Counted from the first letter of the stretch, positions 35,137-44,089 are shown. The stretch: 54,133 nucleotides of DNA from JAVBQL01 sp031549085 (GCA_031549085.1 JAVBQL010000026.1:1-54133); one strand, 5' to 3'. Notes: a model not told the origin generated them from the letters alone. A program made the numbers and translations.

Positions 35137-36462
35137 TCATTTTATAGATAATCTTCTTGCAAATTCTTTAGTCATTTTAAACACTTGAACCAATGGTATC
35201 TTTGCAGGGCATATATAGGAGCAGGCTCCGCACTCTTTACAGAGCATAACTCCAGATTTTACCGCCTCTTCAAACAGTTTATTCTTTATCAGTCTATTCA
35301 AAGTTGTTGGCATGAGTCCAAAAGCACAGGCTGTTATACATTTTCCGCAAGATATACAGACCCCGTTTGGATTAAACTTCTCATACTCATCGGCAATTGC
35401 GATTACAGCAGAGCATCTCTTTGATATAGGAACATCAAGATCCACCTGAGAGAATCCCATCATAGGTCCGCCTATAATAACCTTCTTTGCCTCAGGCTTA
35501 AGCCCGCCGCACTCCTCAATAACCTCTCTTATTGGGGTACCAATTTTTACTTTTAAATTCTTTGGATTGGCGATACCGCTTCCTGTAACAGTCACAACTC
35601 TATCTATTAGAGGCTTATTATTTATAACAGCCTCTTTTATTGCCAATGTTGTAGACATATTTACAACAATATCTCCAACATCAATTGGAAGCCTATTTGG
35701 AGGAATAGTTTTACCAGATATCGATTTTATAAGGAGCTTCTCATCGCCTTGAGGGTAGCTGGCTCTCAATGCAACAACTTTTATCTTTGGATTTACCTTT
35801 GCACATTTTTTTAAGTGCTTGATGGCGTCTCTCTTATTTGATTCAATTCCTATATGTATTTTTTGAGGTGTTACAATCTTCTCTAGGATATTAATCCCCT
35901 CAATTATCTCCTCTCCCCTCTCAAGCATAATTCTATGGTCGCAGGTAATAAATGGCTCACACTCAGCACCATTGATATATAGATAGTCAATCTTGCTGTC
36001 ATCTTGAACAGAGAGCTTCACATGAGTTGGAAACCCAGCCCCACCTAAACCAACAATTCCAGCATCCTTTATTATATCAAGAAGGCTTGAACGAGAGAGT
36101 GTTCTCCAATCAAACCTTGGCTCTTTTTTACCTGTTCTTGCAAATTTACCATCTAATTTTATAACAACAATCGTCGATTTTCTGCCATTATATATATAAG
36201 ACTCTTTTATATCAACCACATCGCCCGGTATTGAGGAGTGAATATTTGCAGAGAAAAAACCATCCGCCTCTGCTATCAAAGCCCCCTCCTCTATTCGGTC
36301 ACCTATTTTTACCATAAGTTTAGCACTCTTACCTATGTGCTGAAGGAGAGGAATGTATGCAACGCTGGGTATAAAAGCATTCTCTATTTTTTTGTGATTT
36401 GTAAAGTATTTGTAGTCCTCAACATGCAGACCATTAGAATCAAAAAATTTTAAAAATGACAT
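35137..36462 (-). CDS. rnfC: Rnf complex subunit RnfC (NADH site)
   Basis: Peripheral subunit that exchanges electrons with NAD. 441 residues. The FMN/NADH domain has VGLGGAGFPTHVKL and INGAECEPFITCDHR, and the SLBB-like region follows. Two [4Fe-4S] motifs near the C-terminus are CISCGKCITACAFGLMP and CKECGACSYICP. It is the first gene of rnfCDGEAB-folC, with a strong promoter at 36569-36597 and a perfect palindrome at the predicted transcription start. Confidence 0.95.
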   Translation of the reverse strand: MSFLKFFDSNGLHVEDYKYFTNHKKIENAFIPSVAYIPLLQHIGKSAKLMVKIGDRIEEGALIAEADGFFSANIHSSIPGDVVDIKESYIYNGRKSTIVVIKLDGKFARTGKKEPRFDWRTLSRSSLLDIIKDAGIVGLGGAGFPTHVKLSVQDDSKIDYLYINGAECEPFITCDHRIMLERGEEIIEGINILEKIVTPQKIHIGIESNKRDAIKHLKKCAKVNPKIKVVALRASYPQGDEKLLIKSISGKTIPPNRLPIDVGDIVVNMSTTLAIKEAVINNKPLIDRVVTVTGSGIANPKNLKVKIGTPIREVIEECGGLKPEAKKVIIGGPMMGFSQVDLDVPISKRCSAVIAIADEYEKFNPNGVCISCGKCITACAFGLMPTTLNRLIKNKLFEEAVKSGVMLCKECGACSYICPAKIPLVQVFKMTKEFARRLSIK

Positions 36463-36547
36463 ATATTCTCTTAAAAAAGATATAGGTATAAGATATTCAC
36501 TTAAATAAAAAATTTAAAACTTTAAATTGTTAAATTATTAGTTTTCA

Positions 36548-36569
36548 TCTTATCTAAAATTAGATAAGA
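36548..36569. promoter_or_regulatory. Candidate operator of the rnf operon
   Basis: Perfect inverted repeat, TCTTATCTAA, 2-base spacer AA, TTAGATAAGA. It lies immediately downstream of the -10 box of the rnf promoter and covers the expected start site, 86 bases before rnfC. That position is typical of a repressor site; a 5' mRNA hairpin is the alternative. Confidence 0.55.
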
Positions 36570-36597
36570 GTATATAAACTAAAAATTAAAGTGTCAA
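36569..36597 (-). promoter_or_regulatory. Sigma-70 promoter of rnfCDGEAB-folC
   Basis: Minus strand TTGACA (36597-36592), 17 bp, TATACT (36574-36569). The rest of 36598-36885 is very AT-rich with small palindromes and no gene. Confidence 0.65.
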
Positions 36598-36888
36598 TAA
36601 AAAACTAAAACATTTATCTCTTTTCTGTAACTTAAGCTGCAATTTTGAATAACAATTCAAATATATTTTATATAGAATTCAATATTAAAATTCTAAAATA
36701 GGTAATATTAGAATCATTTGTTAGAAACAATAATTATAACACAAATAAAAACAATATATTTATTTTTTTTAAGCGAATATATAAATATATTTATTTATAA
36801 TAAAAAAAACGTAAATAAATTGACATATCTCCGTTTTTAATTTATAATTTCAATGAATCATTTATGAATAAAAAGAGCAGCCTTAAAA

Positions 36889-36922
36889 AATTAAAAGAGG
36901 CTTAAAATAGCCTCTTTTAATT
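36889..36922 (-). terminator. Terminator after purB
   Basis: AATTAAAAGAGGCT pairs with AGCCTCTTTTAATT around TAAAAT. On the minus strand it is followed by TTTTAAGG. It begins 20 bases after the purB stop codon. Confidence 0.8.
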
Positions 36923-36942
36923 GCTTTATAAAAAAGATAGAT

Positions 36943-38382
36943 TTAGTTAATTTTTGGATCAAACTCTTTAACAATCTTGGAGGCAAGTCCTATATAACTA
37001 GATGGTGTGATATCTAAAAGTTTCATTTTTGTCTCTGTGTCTATCTTCTCAATAGAAGAGATAAGTTCTCTTATTTTCTCCATATTTATCTCTTTCCCTT
37101 GAGAAAAACTTTTTAGCATCTCATATGGACTATCAAGCCCCTTAAATCTTAATATAGTTTGCAGTGCCTCTGTTATCACTTCAGGAGATGAGTTTAGCTC
37201 ATCAATAACTTTTTTCTCATTGACTCCAACTTTTAAGAATCCCCTTCTTATAGATTTGTATGCAACAAGTGTATGAGCAAATGCAACGCCAATATTTCTT
37301 AATACTGTACTATCAGATAGATCTCTTTGCAGTCTTGATATAGAGAGTTTTCTTGAAAAAAACTCAAATAGAGCATTGGAGAGCAAAAAATTTCCCTCAG
37401 CATTTTCAAAATCTATAGGATTTATCTTATGCGGCATAGTTGATGAACCAACCTCTCCGCCAGTTTTGGTTAAAACAAGCCAGCCATCAGATATATAGCG
37501 CCATGCATCTTGGGCAAGATCAACTAGAATATTATTTATTCTCTTCATATTATCAAAGAGAGAGCAGAGCCCATCATGATTCTCTATCTGTGTTGTAACA
37601 GCGTTAAACTTTATTTTAATAGGGAGCTTTGTAGAATATTTTGTACTGACCTCTGTAGTTTTTTCACATATTTTCTCAATAAAATTTCTAGAAAATTTTA
37701 TCCAGTCAACATCAGGCAGCACAACATTGAAAGAGTTATAGTTCCCTGTGGCTCCATTTAGCTTTGCATAGAGAGATGAGTTAAAAATATTTGTTATCTC
37801 CTTTTTTAACCTCTCAACAAAGACCAAAAGCTCCTTGCCAACAGTCGTTGGGCTTGCAGGTTGTCCATGTGTGCGGGCAAGCATTGGTATATCTCTCTTA
37901 TCATAAGCTCTCTCATAGAGCTCATGATAAATTTCAATAAGCTCGGGGTATATTATATTATTAAATGCGTCGCGTATCATAAGAGAGTATGCAATATTAT
38001 TGATATCTTCACTGGTCAGACAAAAATGAACAAACTCTTTCAGGTCACTCAAAGAGGTATCTTTAAGTTTTAACTTTATAAAATACTCAATGGCTTTTAC
38101 ATCATGGTTTGTTGCCTTTATATCATTATAGCCTGTCGTCTCTATACTTTTTACTATTCTTAAATCTTCATCAGTTACATTGCATATACTTACCAAAAAT
38201 TCTCTCTCTATATTGGAGATTTTTCGTATCTTCAAAGTCTCCTCATCAATAAGGGATAAAAAATAGTTTATCTCCACATATACTCTATAGTATATAAGTG
38301 CCTTTTCACTGAAGTAGTTTGATAGTATTGAGGTTGTCTTTTTATACTTCCCATCAATGGGAGATATATTGTGCATATGCAT
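36943..38382 (-). CDS. purB: Adenylosuccinate lyase
   Basis: Acts twice in purine synthesis (SAICAR to AICAR, adenylosuccinate to AMP). 479 residues, closest to the E. coli-type enzyme. It has an early NISPIDGKYKK and catalytic loop GEVGSSTMPHKINPIDFENA. MLARTHGQPASPTTVGKELL and TGNYNSF-type motifs are also present. GAGGAG, the last codons of the thioredoxin gene, serves as its ribosome-binding site 7 bases before ATG 38382, so the two are coupled. It is the last cistron of the PhoU-AMMECR1-thioredoxin-purB unit, and a terminator follows. Confidence 0.96.
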   Translation of the reverse strand: MHMHNISPIDGKYKKTTSILSNYFSEKALIYYRVYVEINYFLSLIDEETLKIRKISNIEREFLVSICNVTDEDLRIVKSIETTGYNDIKATNHDVKAIEYFIKLKLKDTSLSDLKEFVHFCLTSEDINNIAYSLMIRDAFNNIIYPELIEIYHELYERAYDKRDIPMLARTHGQPASPTTVGKELLVFVERLKKEITNIFNSSLYAKLNGATGNYNSFNVVLPDVDWIKFSRNFIEKICEKTTEVSTKYSTKLPIKIKFNAVTTQIENHDGLCSLFDNMKRINNILVDLAQDAWRYISDGWLVLTKTGGEVGSSTMPHKINPIDFENAEGNFLLSNALFEFFSRKLSISRLQRDLSDSTVLRNIGVAFAHTLVAYKSIRRGFLKVGVNEKKVIDELNSSPEVITEALQTILRFKGLDSPYEMLKSFSQGKEINMEKIRELISSIEKIDTETKMKLLDITPSSYIGLASKIVKEFDPKIN

Positions 38383-38385
38383 ACT

Positions 38386-38928
38386 TTACTCCTCGTTGCT
38401 TAAGTCTTGATTTTTTTCTACAAGCTTATCAACATCAAATCTTAAAAATATTGGATTTCCAATGGATACCTTTTTTATAATCTTATCTTTATCAACTAAA
38501 ATGAGTGTTGGAAGACTCTTTATATTAAACTTAGATGAGAATAGAGAGTCCTCATCATAGACAAGAGGAAATTGAATATCTTTACCCGCAGAGTAATTAT
38601 TTATCTCATTTATAGATTCGCCATGATTGATTCCCACTATTAAAAGCTCCTCTCTATACTTCTCACCAATCTTAGTAAGTGTAGGAATGAGTTTTCTGCA
38701 AGGATCACACCATGATGCCCAAAAAAATAGAATAAATGGGGTATCTATATCATTGAGAGAGATAAGTTCGCTGTTGGTTGTTCTTACAGTAAATGGCTCT
38801 ATGCTTGTGCCAACTATTGATTGATTTGTTATAACAAGCGGAATAACAGTAATAAGACTAAAAATTATTAATGAGATTAAAATAATAGAAAAAAAGAGAT
38901 TTACAGCAAAAGCCCTATTTTTTGACAC
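38386..38928 (-). CDS. Membrane-anchored thioredoxin-like protein (TlpA/ResA type)
   Basis: 180 residues with one N-terminal membrane anchor (LFFSIILISLIIFSLITVIP) and a periplasmic thioredoxin fold. The redox motif is WASWCDPCRKLIP, the strand pair FPLVYDEDSLFS follows, and the cis-Pro region is IKSLPTLILVDK. TlpA-like proteins reduce or maintain extracytoplasmic thiols, for example in cytochrome c maturation. No cytochrome genes are seen here, so the target is unknown. It starts with GTG sharing the G of the upstream stop (TAGTG), with GGAG 7 bases before. Confidence 0.85.
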   Translation of the reverse strand: MSKNRAFAVNLFFSIILISLIIFSLITVIPLVITNQSIVGTSIEPFTVRTTNSELISLNDIDTPFILFFWASWCDPCRKLIPTLTKIGEKYREELLIVGINHGESINEINNYSAGKDIQFPLVYDEDSLFSSKFNIKSLPTLILVDKDKIIKKVSIGNPIFLRFDVDKLVEKNQDLSNEE

Positions 38929-39503
38929 TATGTTTCTCCAAAAACTAGAGCTTGATATGTCTCAACTCTTATGTTGCCGCTCTTCCACTCATCAATTGGA
39001 AGATTTGCCTTCAAACATAGATTGTTAAAAAAGTCCTCTTTGTCTGGCAGCTGCTCCCACACTTGTGGAAGAAATGTTGAGCTTTTTGCCCCCTCTTTTA
39101 TAATGACACCATCTATGTTTGGCCTTATCTTATTTAGAAGATCATTATAGTCGCTATAATCAACCTCCTCTGGGATGGTAAGCACACTTATCTCAATATC
39201 AATTTTTTTAATTTCATCTTTGGTAAGCTCATTAAACCTATAGTCAAGGTAGGCTGCATTATAGGCATTCTCTATAATAACTTGATAGAGAGGATACATA
39301 GGCAATATATAACCAATACAGCCCCGAAGTTTTCTATCTATATGGAGGCTTACAAAACCACCTCTATTCTCTTTTAATATTGGAGGAAGAGCATCAATTT
39401 CATCTTTTGTTAGAGTAACTTTTTTTGATTTAGAGATGATGGCATCTCTAGCAAGTATCAGTGCTCTTTTTTTAACCTCATTATCAATCTCGCTCTTTCC
39501 CAT
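38928..39503 (-). CDS. AMMECR1-domain protein
   Basis: 191 residues of the AMMECR1 family (the AmmeMemoRadiSam 'A' component). Shows GGFVSLHIDRKLRGCIGYI (the conserved LRGCIG motif), NAAYLDYRFNELTKDEI, DGVIIKEGAKSSTFLPQVWE and a final YQALVFGE. The family is often encoded with a MEMO-like protein and a radical-SAM protein, neither of which is here. The biochemical role is not settled. The start is ATG 39503 with a strong AGAGAGG site 5 bases upstream; the GTG at 39542 would overlap the preceding gene and lacks such a site. Confidence 0.9.
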   Translation of the reverse strand: MGKSEIDNEVKKRALILARDAIISKSKKVTLTKDEIDALPPILKENRGGFVSLHIDRKLRGCIGYILPMYPLYQVIIENAYNAAYLDYRFNELTKDEIKKIDIEISVLTIPEEVDYSDYNDLLNKIRPNIDGVIIKEGAKSSTFLPQVWEQLPDKEDFFNNLCLKANLPIDEWKSGNIRVETYQALVFGET

Positions 39504-39525
39504 AAGTGCCTCTCTATTTCTAATA

Positions 39526-40173
39526 TCAATCTCTATATTCACCTAAATTAATAATATTTTTAGTAATATCTTTTGTCAATACAGAGATCCCATAGAGATT
39601 TTTGGTTATTGACATTATCTCAACATATGCTGGTGTATAGCCCAAGTTATTTTTTACAAATTCAATTGAGGAGTTCTTTATATCTTCTATATAGATATTA
39701 TAATCATCCTCCTGACTATATATCTGTGTTGCAAGTTCTATATTATTTTCGCCAATGGCTATAACAACCTGTGTAACAACACTCTTCATTATCCTAGAGA
39801 ATAGAAGCAGGCTATTTATCTCTGGAAGCTCTTCACAAACTATAATAATTTTTTTTAGACTTCGTAAAATTTTATCACAGAGGTCAGAGACCTTTTTTAA
39901 GGCTTGAGCATTTTTAACATAAGATATAACCAGTGCCACTTCGCTCTCTCTCATTTTGTAGGTCTTAAGCATTCTGCTGCTTATCAAGTCTATTGAGAAT
40001 TGATTAAAGCTTAAATCATTTTTCAATTCCTCAAGCATATTTACAACATCAGTCTTTTTTAATTCGATAGATTCAACAATTAGGTTTATTGATGTAAGGC
40101 TGGTTTGTCCCATCGAGAAGGCAATATTTTCAAGATGGTAGAAACTTCCATCTTTTAACTCTTTTTTTCCTAT
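39526..40173 (-). CDS. PhoU-like helical protein, no canonical start
   Basis: All-helical PhoU-type protein, probably a regulator of phosphate or anion transport. The C-terminal region ITKNLYGISVLTKDITKNII fits the PhoU helix that carries metal-binding acidic residues, though few are kept. Start problem: ATG 40113 (195 aa) cuts helix 1, because the open frame continues upstream with convincing coding sequence (KKELKDGSFYHLENIAFSMG, and before it FDYFNIIKILDKIWR) back to about 40233. Only ATA, ATT and ATC codons occur there. An ATA at 40173 has GGAG 7 bases upstream and is used here (215 aa). An ATG at 40234 is one base out of frame across a T5 run (40222-40226 on the plus strand as A5). It is the first gene of a four-gene unit ending with purB. 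Confidence 0.6.
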   Translation of the reverse strand: MGKKELKDGSFYHLENIAFSMGQTSLTSINLIVESIELKKTDVVNMLEELKNDLSFNQFSIDLISSRMLKTYKMRESEVALVISYVKNAQALKKVSDLCDKILRSLKKIIIVCEELPEINSLLLFSRIMKSVVTQVVIAIGENNIELATQIYSQEDDYNIYIEDIKNSSIEFVKNNLGYTPAYVEIMSITKNLYGISVLTKDITKNIINLGEYRD

Positions 40174-40314
40174 TTTAGTTCTCCATATTTTATCTAATAT
40201 TTTGATAATATTAAAATAATCAAAAAGGATACATTAATATATTAAAAATAATAGATAAAATCAAGATATTTTTGACCTCTTTAAATAACCTATCCTTGTC
40301 ATAGATAGATCTAC

Positions 40315-40343
40315 AAAAAAGAGACTAATCTTCTAGTCCCTTT
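40315..40343 (-). terminator. Terminator after the WG-repeat gene
   Basis: On the minus strand AAAGGGACT, loop AGAAGATT, AGTCTCTTT (one G-U), then TTTTTT. It lies about 60 bases after the WG-repeat stop codon. Confidence 0.7.
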
Positions 40344-40402
40344 ATTTTCTTCTCATAATACTATTCTTACGCTCTCATCATTGTTAAGTATTGAATACTT
40401 TT

Positions 40403-41662
40403 TCATTCTTTCCTTATTTTCTCCCACTCGCTTTCAGTATAAAGCTTATAATTTTTGCTGACTATATACCATTTATCTCCCAATGTAACAGAAGCAATGC
40501 CAGACCTATCAGGATATTCATCATCATACCAATCATCATACGTGTAATTTATTTTATCATATATTATATCAAGAACGAGTTTGCCCTCTATATTCAACAT
40601 TCCATACTTACCATTAAGTTTTACGATGCTATCCCCTCTTCTCTTAAGTTCAATGTCATCATAGTTGGTTGGTTCCAAAACAATTTTACCTTTTGTATTT
40701 ATTAGACCAGGCTTTCTATTAAGCCACACGCAAAAAAGTTGATGATCATAACGTCTAGATTCTATTCCATCATATATAAAGGGAACAATAGTTTCTCCTT
40801 TCTTGTTTATCGCTCCCCACATACCATCTTTGGCAGAACGGACAGCAATGCTTCCATCTACAAATTGTCCCTCAACATAATCATATTTAGGAGAAACTAC
40901 CTCTTTTCCGCTCCGATCTACAAAGCCCCATATATGATCATACTCTCCATCTTTATTAAGTTCTCCATTTATGGCTACTGCCGCCATCCCCTCAGAGAAG
41001 TTTTTAACCTCATCATATTTAAAAGGGACAACCTCTTTTAGTGATTTATCAATAAAGCCCCACTTGTTCCCAATTTTAACCGCTGCCAAATCTTCAGAGA
41101 AGGCTTTTGCTCCATCATATATAAATTGAGACATTGGCATATTGCGATCAAAGAGGGCATACTTATTTGTAGTAACCCCATCTTTGAAAAGCTCTGCTGC
41201 CCATGTCCGATCCCCTGGCAGCTCCCAATCAACTGTTCTAAGGTCAACTCTAATCTTTTCCCACTCCTCATAGGAAAAAAAGTTATAGTTTTCATCAAGA
41301 ACCCCTTCTATACCATTAAGTGTAGCATTTCCAATACCATCTCTCATAACAACATTATCTTGCTCTGAATAGTTTAGCCATATACTATCATATATAGGAG
41401 GCAGAGTATAGAGTCCGCTATCATTCAAGAGTCCTCTCTTTTCACCAATAGTAACAATAATTTCATTAGAGGTGTAGACAAAAACGTCATCAAATATAAA
41501 TGGAACAATGATATGATTATATTTTAACATACCCCACTTGCCATTAATCTTAACAAGTTCAGTATTTTTATCTAAACTATCTATCTCCTCATAAGACACA
41601 GCAATAAGAGAGAAGGTAGAAATTGTAATAAGTAGTAATAGTGATAATATTTTTCTTTTCAT
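40403..41662 (-). CDS. Secreted WG-repeat protein
   Basis: About 419 residues with a signal peptide (KRKILSLLLLITISTFSLIA). The mature part consists of WG beta-propeller-like repeats, each roughly [NGx]KWG[FM]x(4-8)VP..YD.: NGKWGMLKYNHIIVPFIFDD, NKWGFIDKSLKEVVPFKYDE, HIWGFVDRSGKEVVSPKYDY, GMWGAINKKGETIVPFIYDG and later degenerate copies. About eight repeats can be traced. The family's function is undefined; it is secreted or surface-located. The start is ATG 41662; the TTG at 41698 would overlap the upstream gene. It follows the M23 gene directly, so it is co-transcribed with it. Confidence 0.8.
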   Translation of the reverse strand: MKRKILSLLLLITISTFSLIAVSYEEIDSLDKNTELVKINGKWGMLKYNHIIVPFIFDDVFVYTSNEIIVTIGEKRGLLNDSGLYTLPPIYDSIWLNYSEQDNVVMRDGIGNATLNGIEGVLDENYNFFSYEEWEKIRVDLRTVDWELPGDRTWAAELFKDGVTTNKYALFDRNMPMSQFIYDGAKAFSEDLAAVKIGNKWGFIDKSLKEVVPFKYDEVKNFSEGMAAVAINGELNKDGEYDHIWGFVDRSGKEVVSPKYDYVEGQFVDGSIAVRSAKDGMWGAINKKGETIVPFIYDGIESRRYDHQLFCVWLNRKPGLINTKGKIVLEPTNYDDIELKRRGDSIVKLNGKYGMLNIEGKLVLDIIYDKINYTYDDWYDDEYPDRSGIASVTLGDKWYIVSKNYKLYTESEWEKIRKE

Positions 41663-41694
41663 AATAAGTATTATAGATAAATTGCTTGATAAGA

Positions 41695-43521
41695 TCAACG
41701 ATAATTCAATTTTTTTAAAGGCGAGTCATTTTCTTCCATCTTTACCCATTTTTTGTCAACTTTAATTTCAACAGCGTCTCCATTTTTTCTTACGGAAACT
41801 TCTCTATTGCTTACAAGAACAATAAAATCGATCTTATCAGCAGGAACAGTTGATGTGGCATTATTAAGAGGATCTACACAAAATCTAGGTCTTCCTTCTG
41901 TCCACTCCTTTTCTACAAAGTCTCTATATCCGGAGCAGGCAGCAGTTATAAAATGCGAATAGTACTTATCGGTATGAAGGTGCGGGCCTGTACTCTTTCC
42001 CAAGTTGCCTGCCAAACCTATTATATCCCCCGCAGTTATACGAGCATTTGTTTTTACATAGATGTGGTTTAGATGCTGGTATGTTCTTACATACCCTCTG
42101 CCTCCAGAATCTATATGAGAAACAGTAATTTTGTTACCTGCCCCCTCTATTTGACTTGTTGAAAAATCTATTCTTGAAACAACTCCGCTCTCTATGGCAA
42201 CCACAGGGTGAAACATTGTAATATTAACACCATTTATAAAAAAACCTAAGTCAGTACCAAAATGAGGATTATATTGTGTATAAGTAGTACCAAGCAATCT
42301 TTTAAAATTAAAACTTATGTCAGAATTGCTACCAAGTGTGTGTCCAGCTACATTTTTAGATAGAGCTTCTTTTCTGCTCTTCTCATTATAGTAGTCAAAT
42401 ATCTTCTGTCCAAAAAGTGAGACGATCAACTTTTCATCCATTTTAAGTCCACCATTTTTGTGTATATCATCTCTCTCAAAAGCAGTTGCCTCCCTCATAA
42501 CATTAAGCAGCATCTCACCAACTTCTTTGTCATCAGCTTTGCTAAACTTATAGTCAAGAATATTTTTGAATATATCTTTAATTGAACCATCAAGAGTATT
42601 CCACTCCTCACTAACTTTAATCAATGGTTCTCTTTTATTTTCTTCCTTTTTTTGTTGACTATTATGTACTCTATATAAATTCAAATATCTATCTCTATTA
42701 TTATATAGTATTGCATATTTCAAGACCCTATCATACGCCTTATCTACAACAGCAATAGCTTGAGTTGATTTTATTCTTACAGATTTATCTTTAAGCCAAT
42801 CATAAATATCATAAATGGCATCCATAGTATCAATCATTGCCAAAGTATCTATATCCCCAAAAAGAAGCTTATGAAGAGCCCTGCTATTTTCTAATACTTT
42901 AAGTCTCTCTTTATCATTTTTTGCCCACTCATCAAGCTCATCTTTTAAAATAAAGACTGCAGAATTATCATCTCCCACCCTCTTTCTAAATCTCTCATAA
43001 AGCCCCAACAAAAATTGCTGTCCAACAGGACTAAGCAACAGAAACCTTGGATCATTGCGATACTCATCCATTCTAGCTGTATCAAATTTTCCAAAATATT
43101 GCCTAGCAATAATCAACTTTATTTTAAGAGGTACAAGCACTGGATTGTTATGGGTTATGCCATAAATTTCTAAAGAGATAAGTCTTTTCCTAATCAATTG
43201 ATCAACATCATCAAGTTTTTTATCAAGAAGAAGAAGATCATCAAAAATAACAGCATAAGGAGAGACTCCCTCATTTTCAGTGAGAATATCATAAAAGCTT
43301 GCAAGCCTTATTCTCTCATCAAAACTTGTTTTCTCCCATCTTTGTTCATAGCATATTGGTTCTATAGAACCTAGTTTATGAAAACTATTCCAATAAAGCC
43401 TTCCCACCTGCTCTTTCAAACTATTGGAATTAACTTTTATAAGTCCGCCACTATCTTTCTCCAATTTTTTATACTCACTTTCAATAGCATCTTTCAAATT
43501 CTCAACTGGATCTTCATTCAT
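41695..43521 (-). CDS. M23 (lysostaphin-type) peptidase with a large N-terminal region
   Basis: 608 residues. The LytM/M23 zinc-peptidase domain lies at about 415-540. Metal ligands are in PHFGTDLG (HxxxD, near residue 420) and the catalytic HxH in STGPHLHTDKYY (near 512), with YQHLNHI between them. These enzymes cut peptidoglycan cross-links. Unexpectedly there is no signal peptide or membrane helix: the N-terminus (MNEDPVENLKDAIESEYKKL) is acidic and cytosol-like, followed by ~380 residues of helical sequence I do not recognise (DELDEWAKNDKERLK, MIDTMDAIYDIYDWLK). The shape is reminiscent of an effector carried by an injection system, or of a phage-lysin-like enzyme; both are speculative. 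AAGGAG precedes ATG 43521. Downstream is a WG-repeat protein. Confidence 0.8.
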   Translation of the reverse strand: MNEDPVENLKDAIESEYKKLEKDSGGLIKVNSNSLKEQVGRLYWNSFHKLGSIEPICYEQRWEKTSFDERIRLASFYDILTENEGVSPYAVIFDDLLLLDKKLDDVDQLIRKRLISLEIYGITHNNPVLVPLKIKLIIARQYFGKFDTARMDEYRNDPRFLLLSPVGQQFLLGLYERFRKRVGDDNSAVFILKDELDEWAKNDKERLKVLENSRALHKLLFGDIDTLAMIDTMDAIYDIYDWLKDKSVRIKSTQAIAVVDKAYDRVLKYAILYNNRDRYLNLYRVHNSQQKKEENKREPLIKVSEEWNTLDGSIKDIFKNILDYKFSKADDKEVGEMLLNVMREATAFERDDIHKNGGLKMDEKLIVSLFGQKIFDYYNEKSRKEALSKNVAGHTLGSNSDISFNFKRLLGTTYTQYNPHFGTDLGFFINGVNITMFHPVVAIESGVVSRIDFSTSQIEGAGNKITVSHIDSGGRGYVRTYQHLNHIYVKTNARITAGDIIGLAGNLGKSTGPHLHTDKYYSHFITAACSGYRDFVEKEWTEGRPRFCVDPLNNATSTVPADKIDFIVLVSNREVSVRKNGDAVEIKVDKKWVKMEENDSPLKKLNYR

Positions 43522-43570
43522 AAATAATACTCCTTATTATAATTAATTTTACTTCAATATGGAGTAACAT

Positions 43571-43598
43571 ATCATACATTTTTCAAAAATAGTGGCAA
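43571..43598 (-). promoter_or_regulatory. Putative promoter of the M23-WG unit
   Basis: Minus strand TTGCCA (43598-43593), 16 bp, TATGAT (43576-43571), about 50 bases before ATG 43521. Confidence 0.4.
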
Positions 43599-43678
43599 AC
43601 TCTTCAGGTTTTCTGGGAAATGTTTAAAAATATTTGGGGAAACTGAAAATTATAAGTAACTAATTATATAATAGAGAG

Positions 43679-44032
43679 CTAATCTCCAATGCCAAGCAAA
43701 ATTGAACCGCTTATAATAAAAACAACACCTAAAATACCAAAAATATTAATAAATTCGTTCAAAAAAAAGTGGCTAAAAAGAAGAGCAAAAATATAGGCAA
43801 AACTGAAAAAGGGGTGAAGCACAGAGAGGCTTCCAAATCTATAGGCAGCTATTGTAATAAGTGCTGTAAGAGCATAGAGGATAAAACCAAATATTATGTA
43901 GAAAAAACCGCCATCAACACCAATTTTCCATAAAAGCTGCGCTGAAGCTGAGAGAAACGAGGCAAATAGAACAAGAATGATCCCTTTGTAGTTATTCTTA
44001 ATAGAATCAACAACTTTTGTATTCATATTCAT
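43679..44032 (-). CDS. Small EamA/SMR-like membrane transporter
   Basis: About 117 residues with four hydrophobic helices, a half-size EamA/DMT unit like ArnE/ArnF or SMR exporters: KNNYKGIILVLFASFLSASA, LLWKIGVDGGFFYIIFGFIL, AYRFGSLSVLHPFFSFAYIF and GILGVVFIISGSILLGIGD. Such proteins work as dimers, exporting small molecules or flipping lipid-linked sugars. The start is uncertain (ATG 44032 or 44026); an upstream in-frame TTG at 44071 would cross the promoter of the divergent macroglobulin gene and is less likely. Confidence 0.7.
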   Translation of the reverse strand: MNMNTKVVDSIKNNYKGIILVLFASFLSASAQLLWKIGVDGGFFYIIFGFILYALTALITIAAYRFGSLSVLHPFFSFAYIFALLFSHFFLNEFINIFGILGVVFIISGSILLGIGD

Positions 44033-44061
44033 GCTATTATTTATATAATAAAACAATAAGA

Positions 44062-44089
44062 TTGACAACACAAAATAAAAAGGTATACA
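44062..44089 (+). promoter_or_regulatory. Promoter of the macroglobulin gene
   Basis: TTGACA (44062-44067), 16 bp, TATACA (44084-44089), about 70 bases before ATG 44158. Confidence 0.6.
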
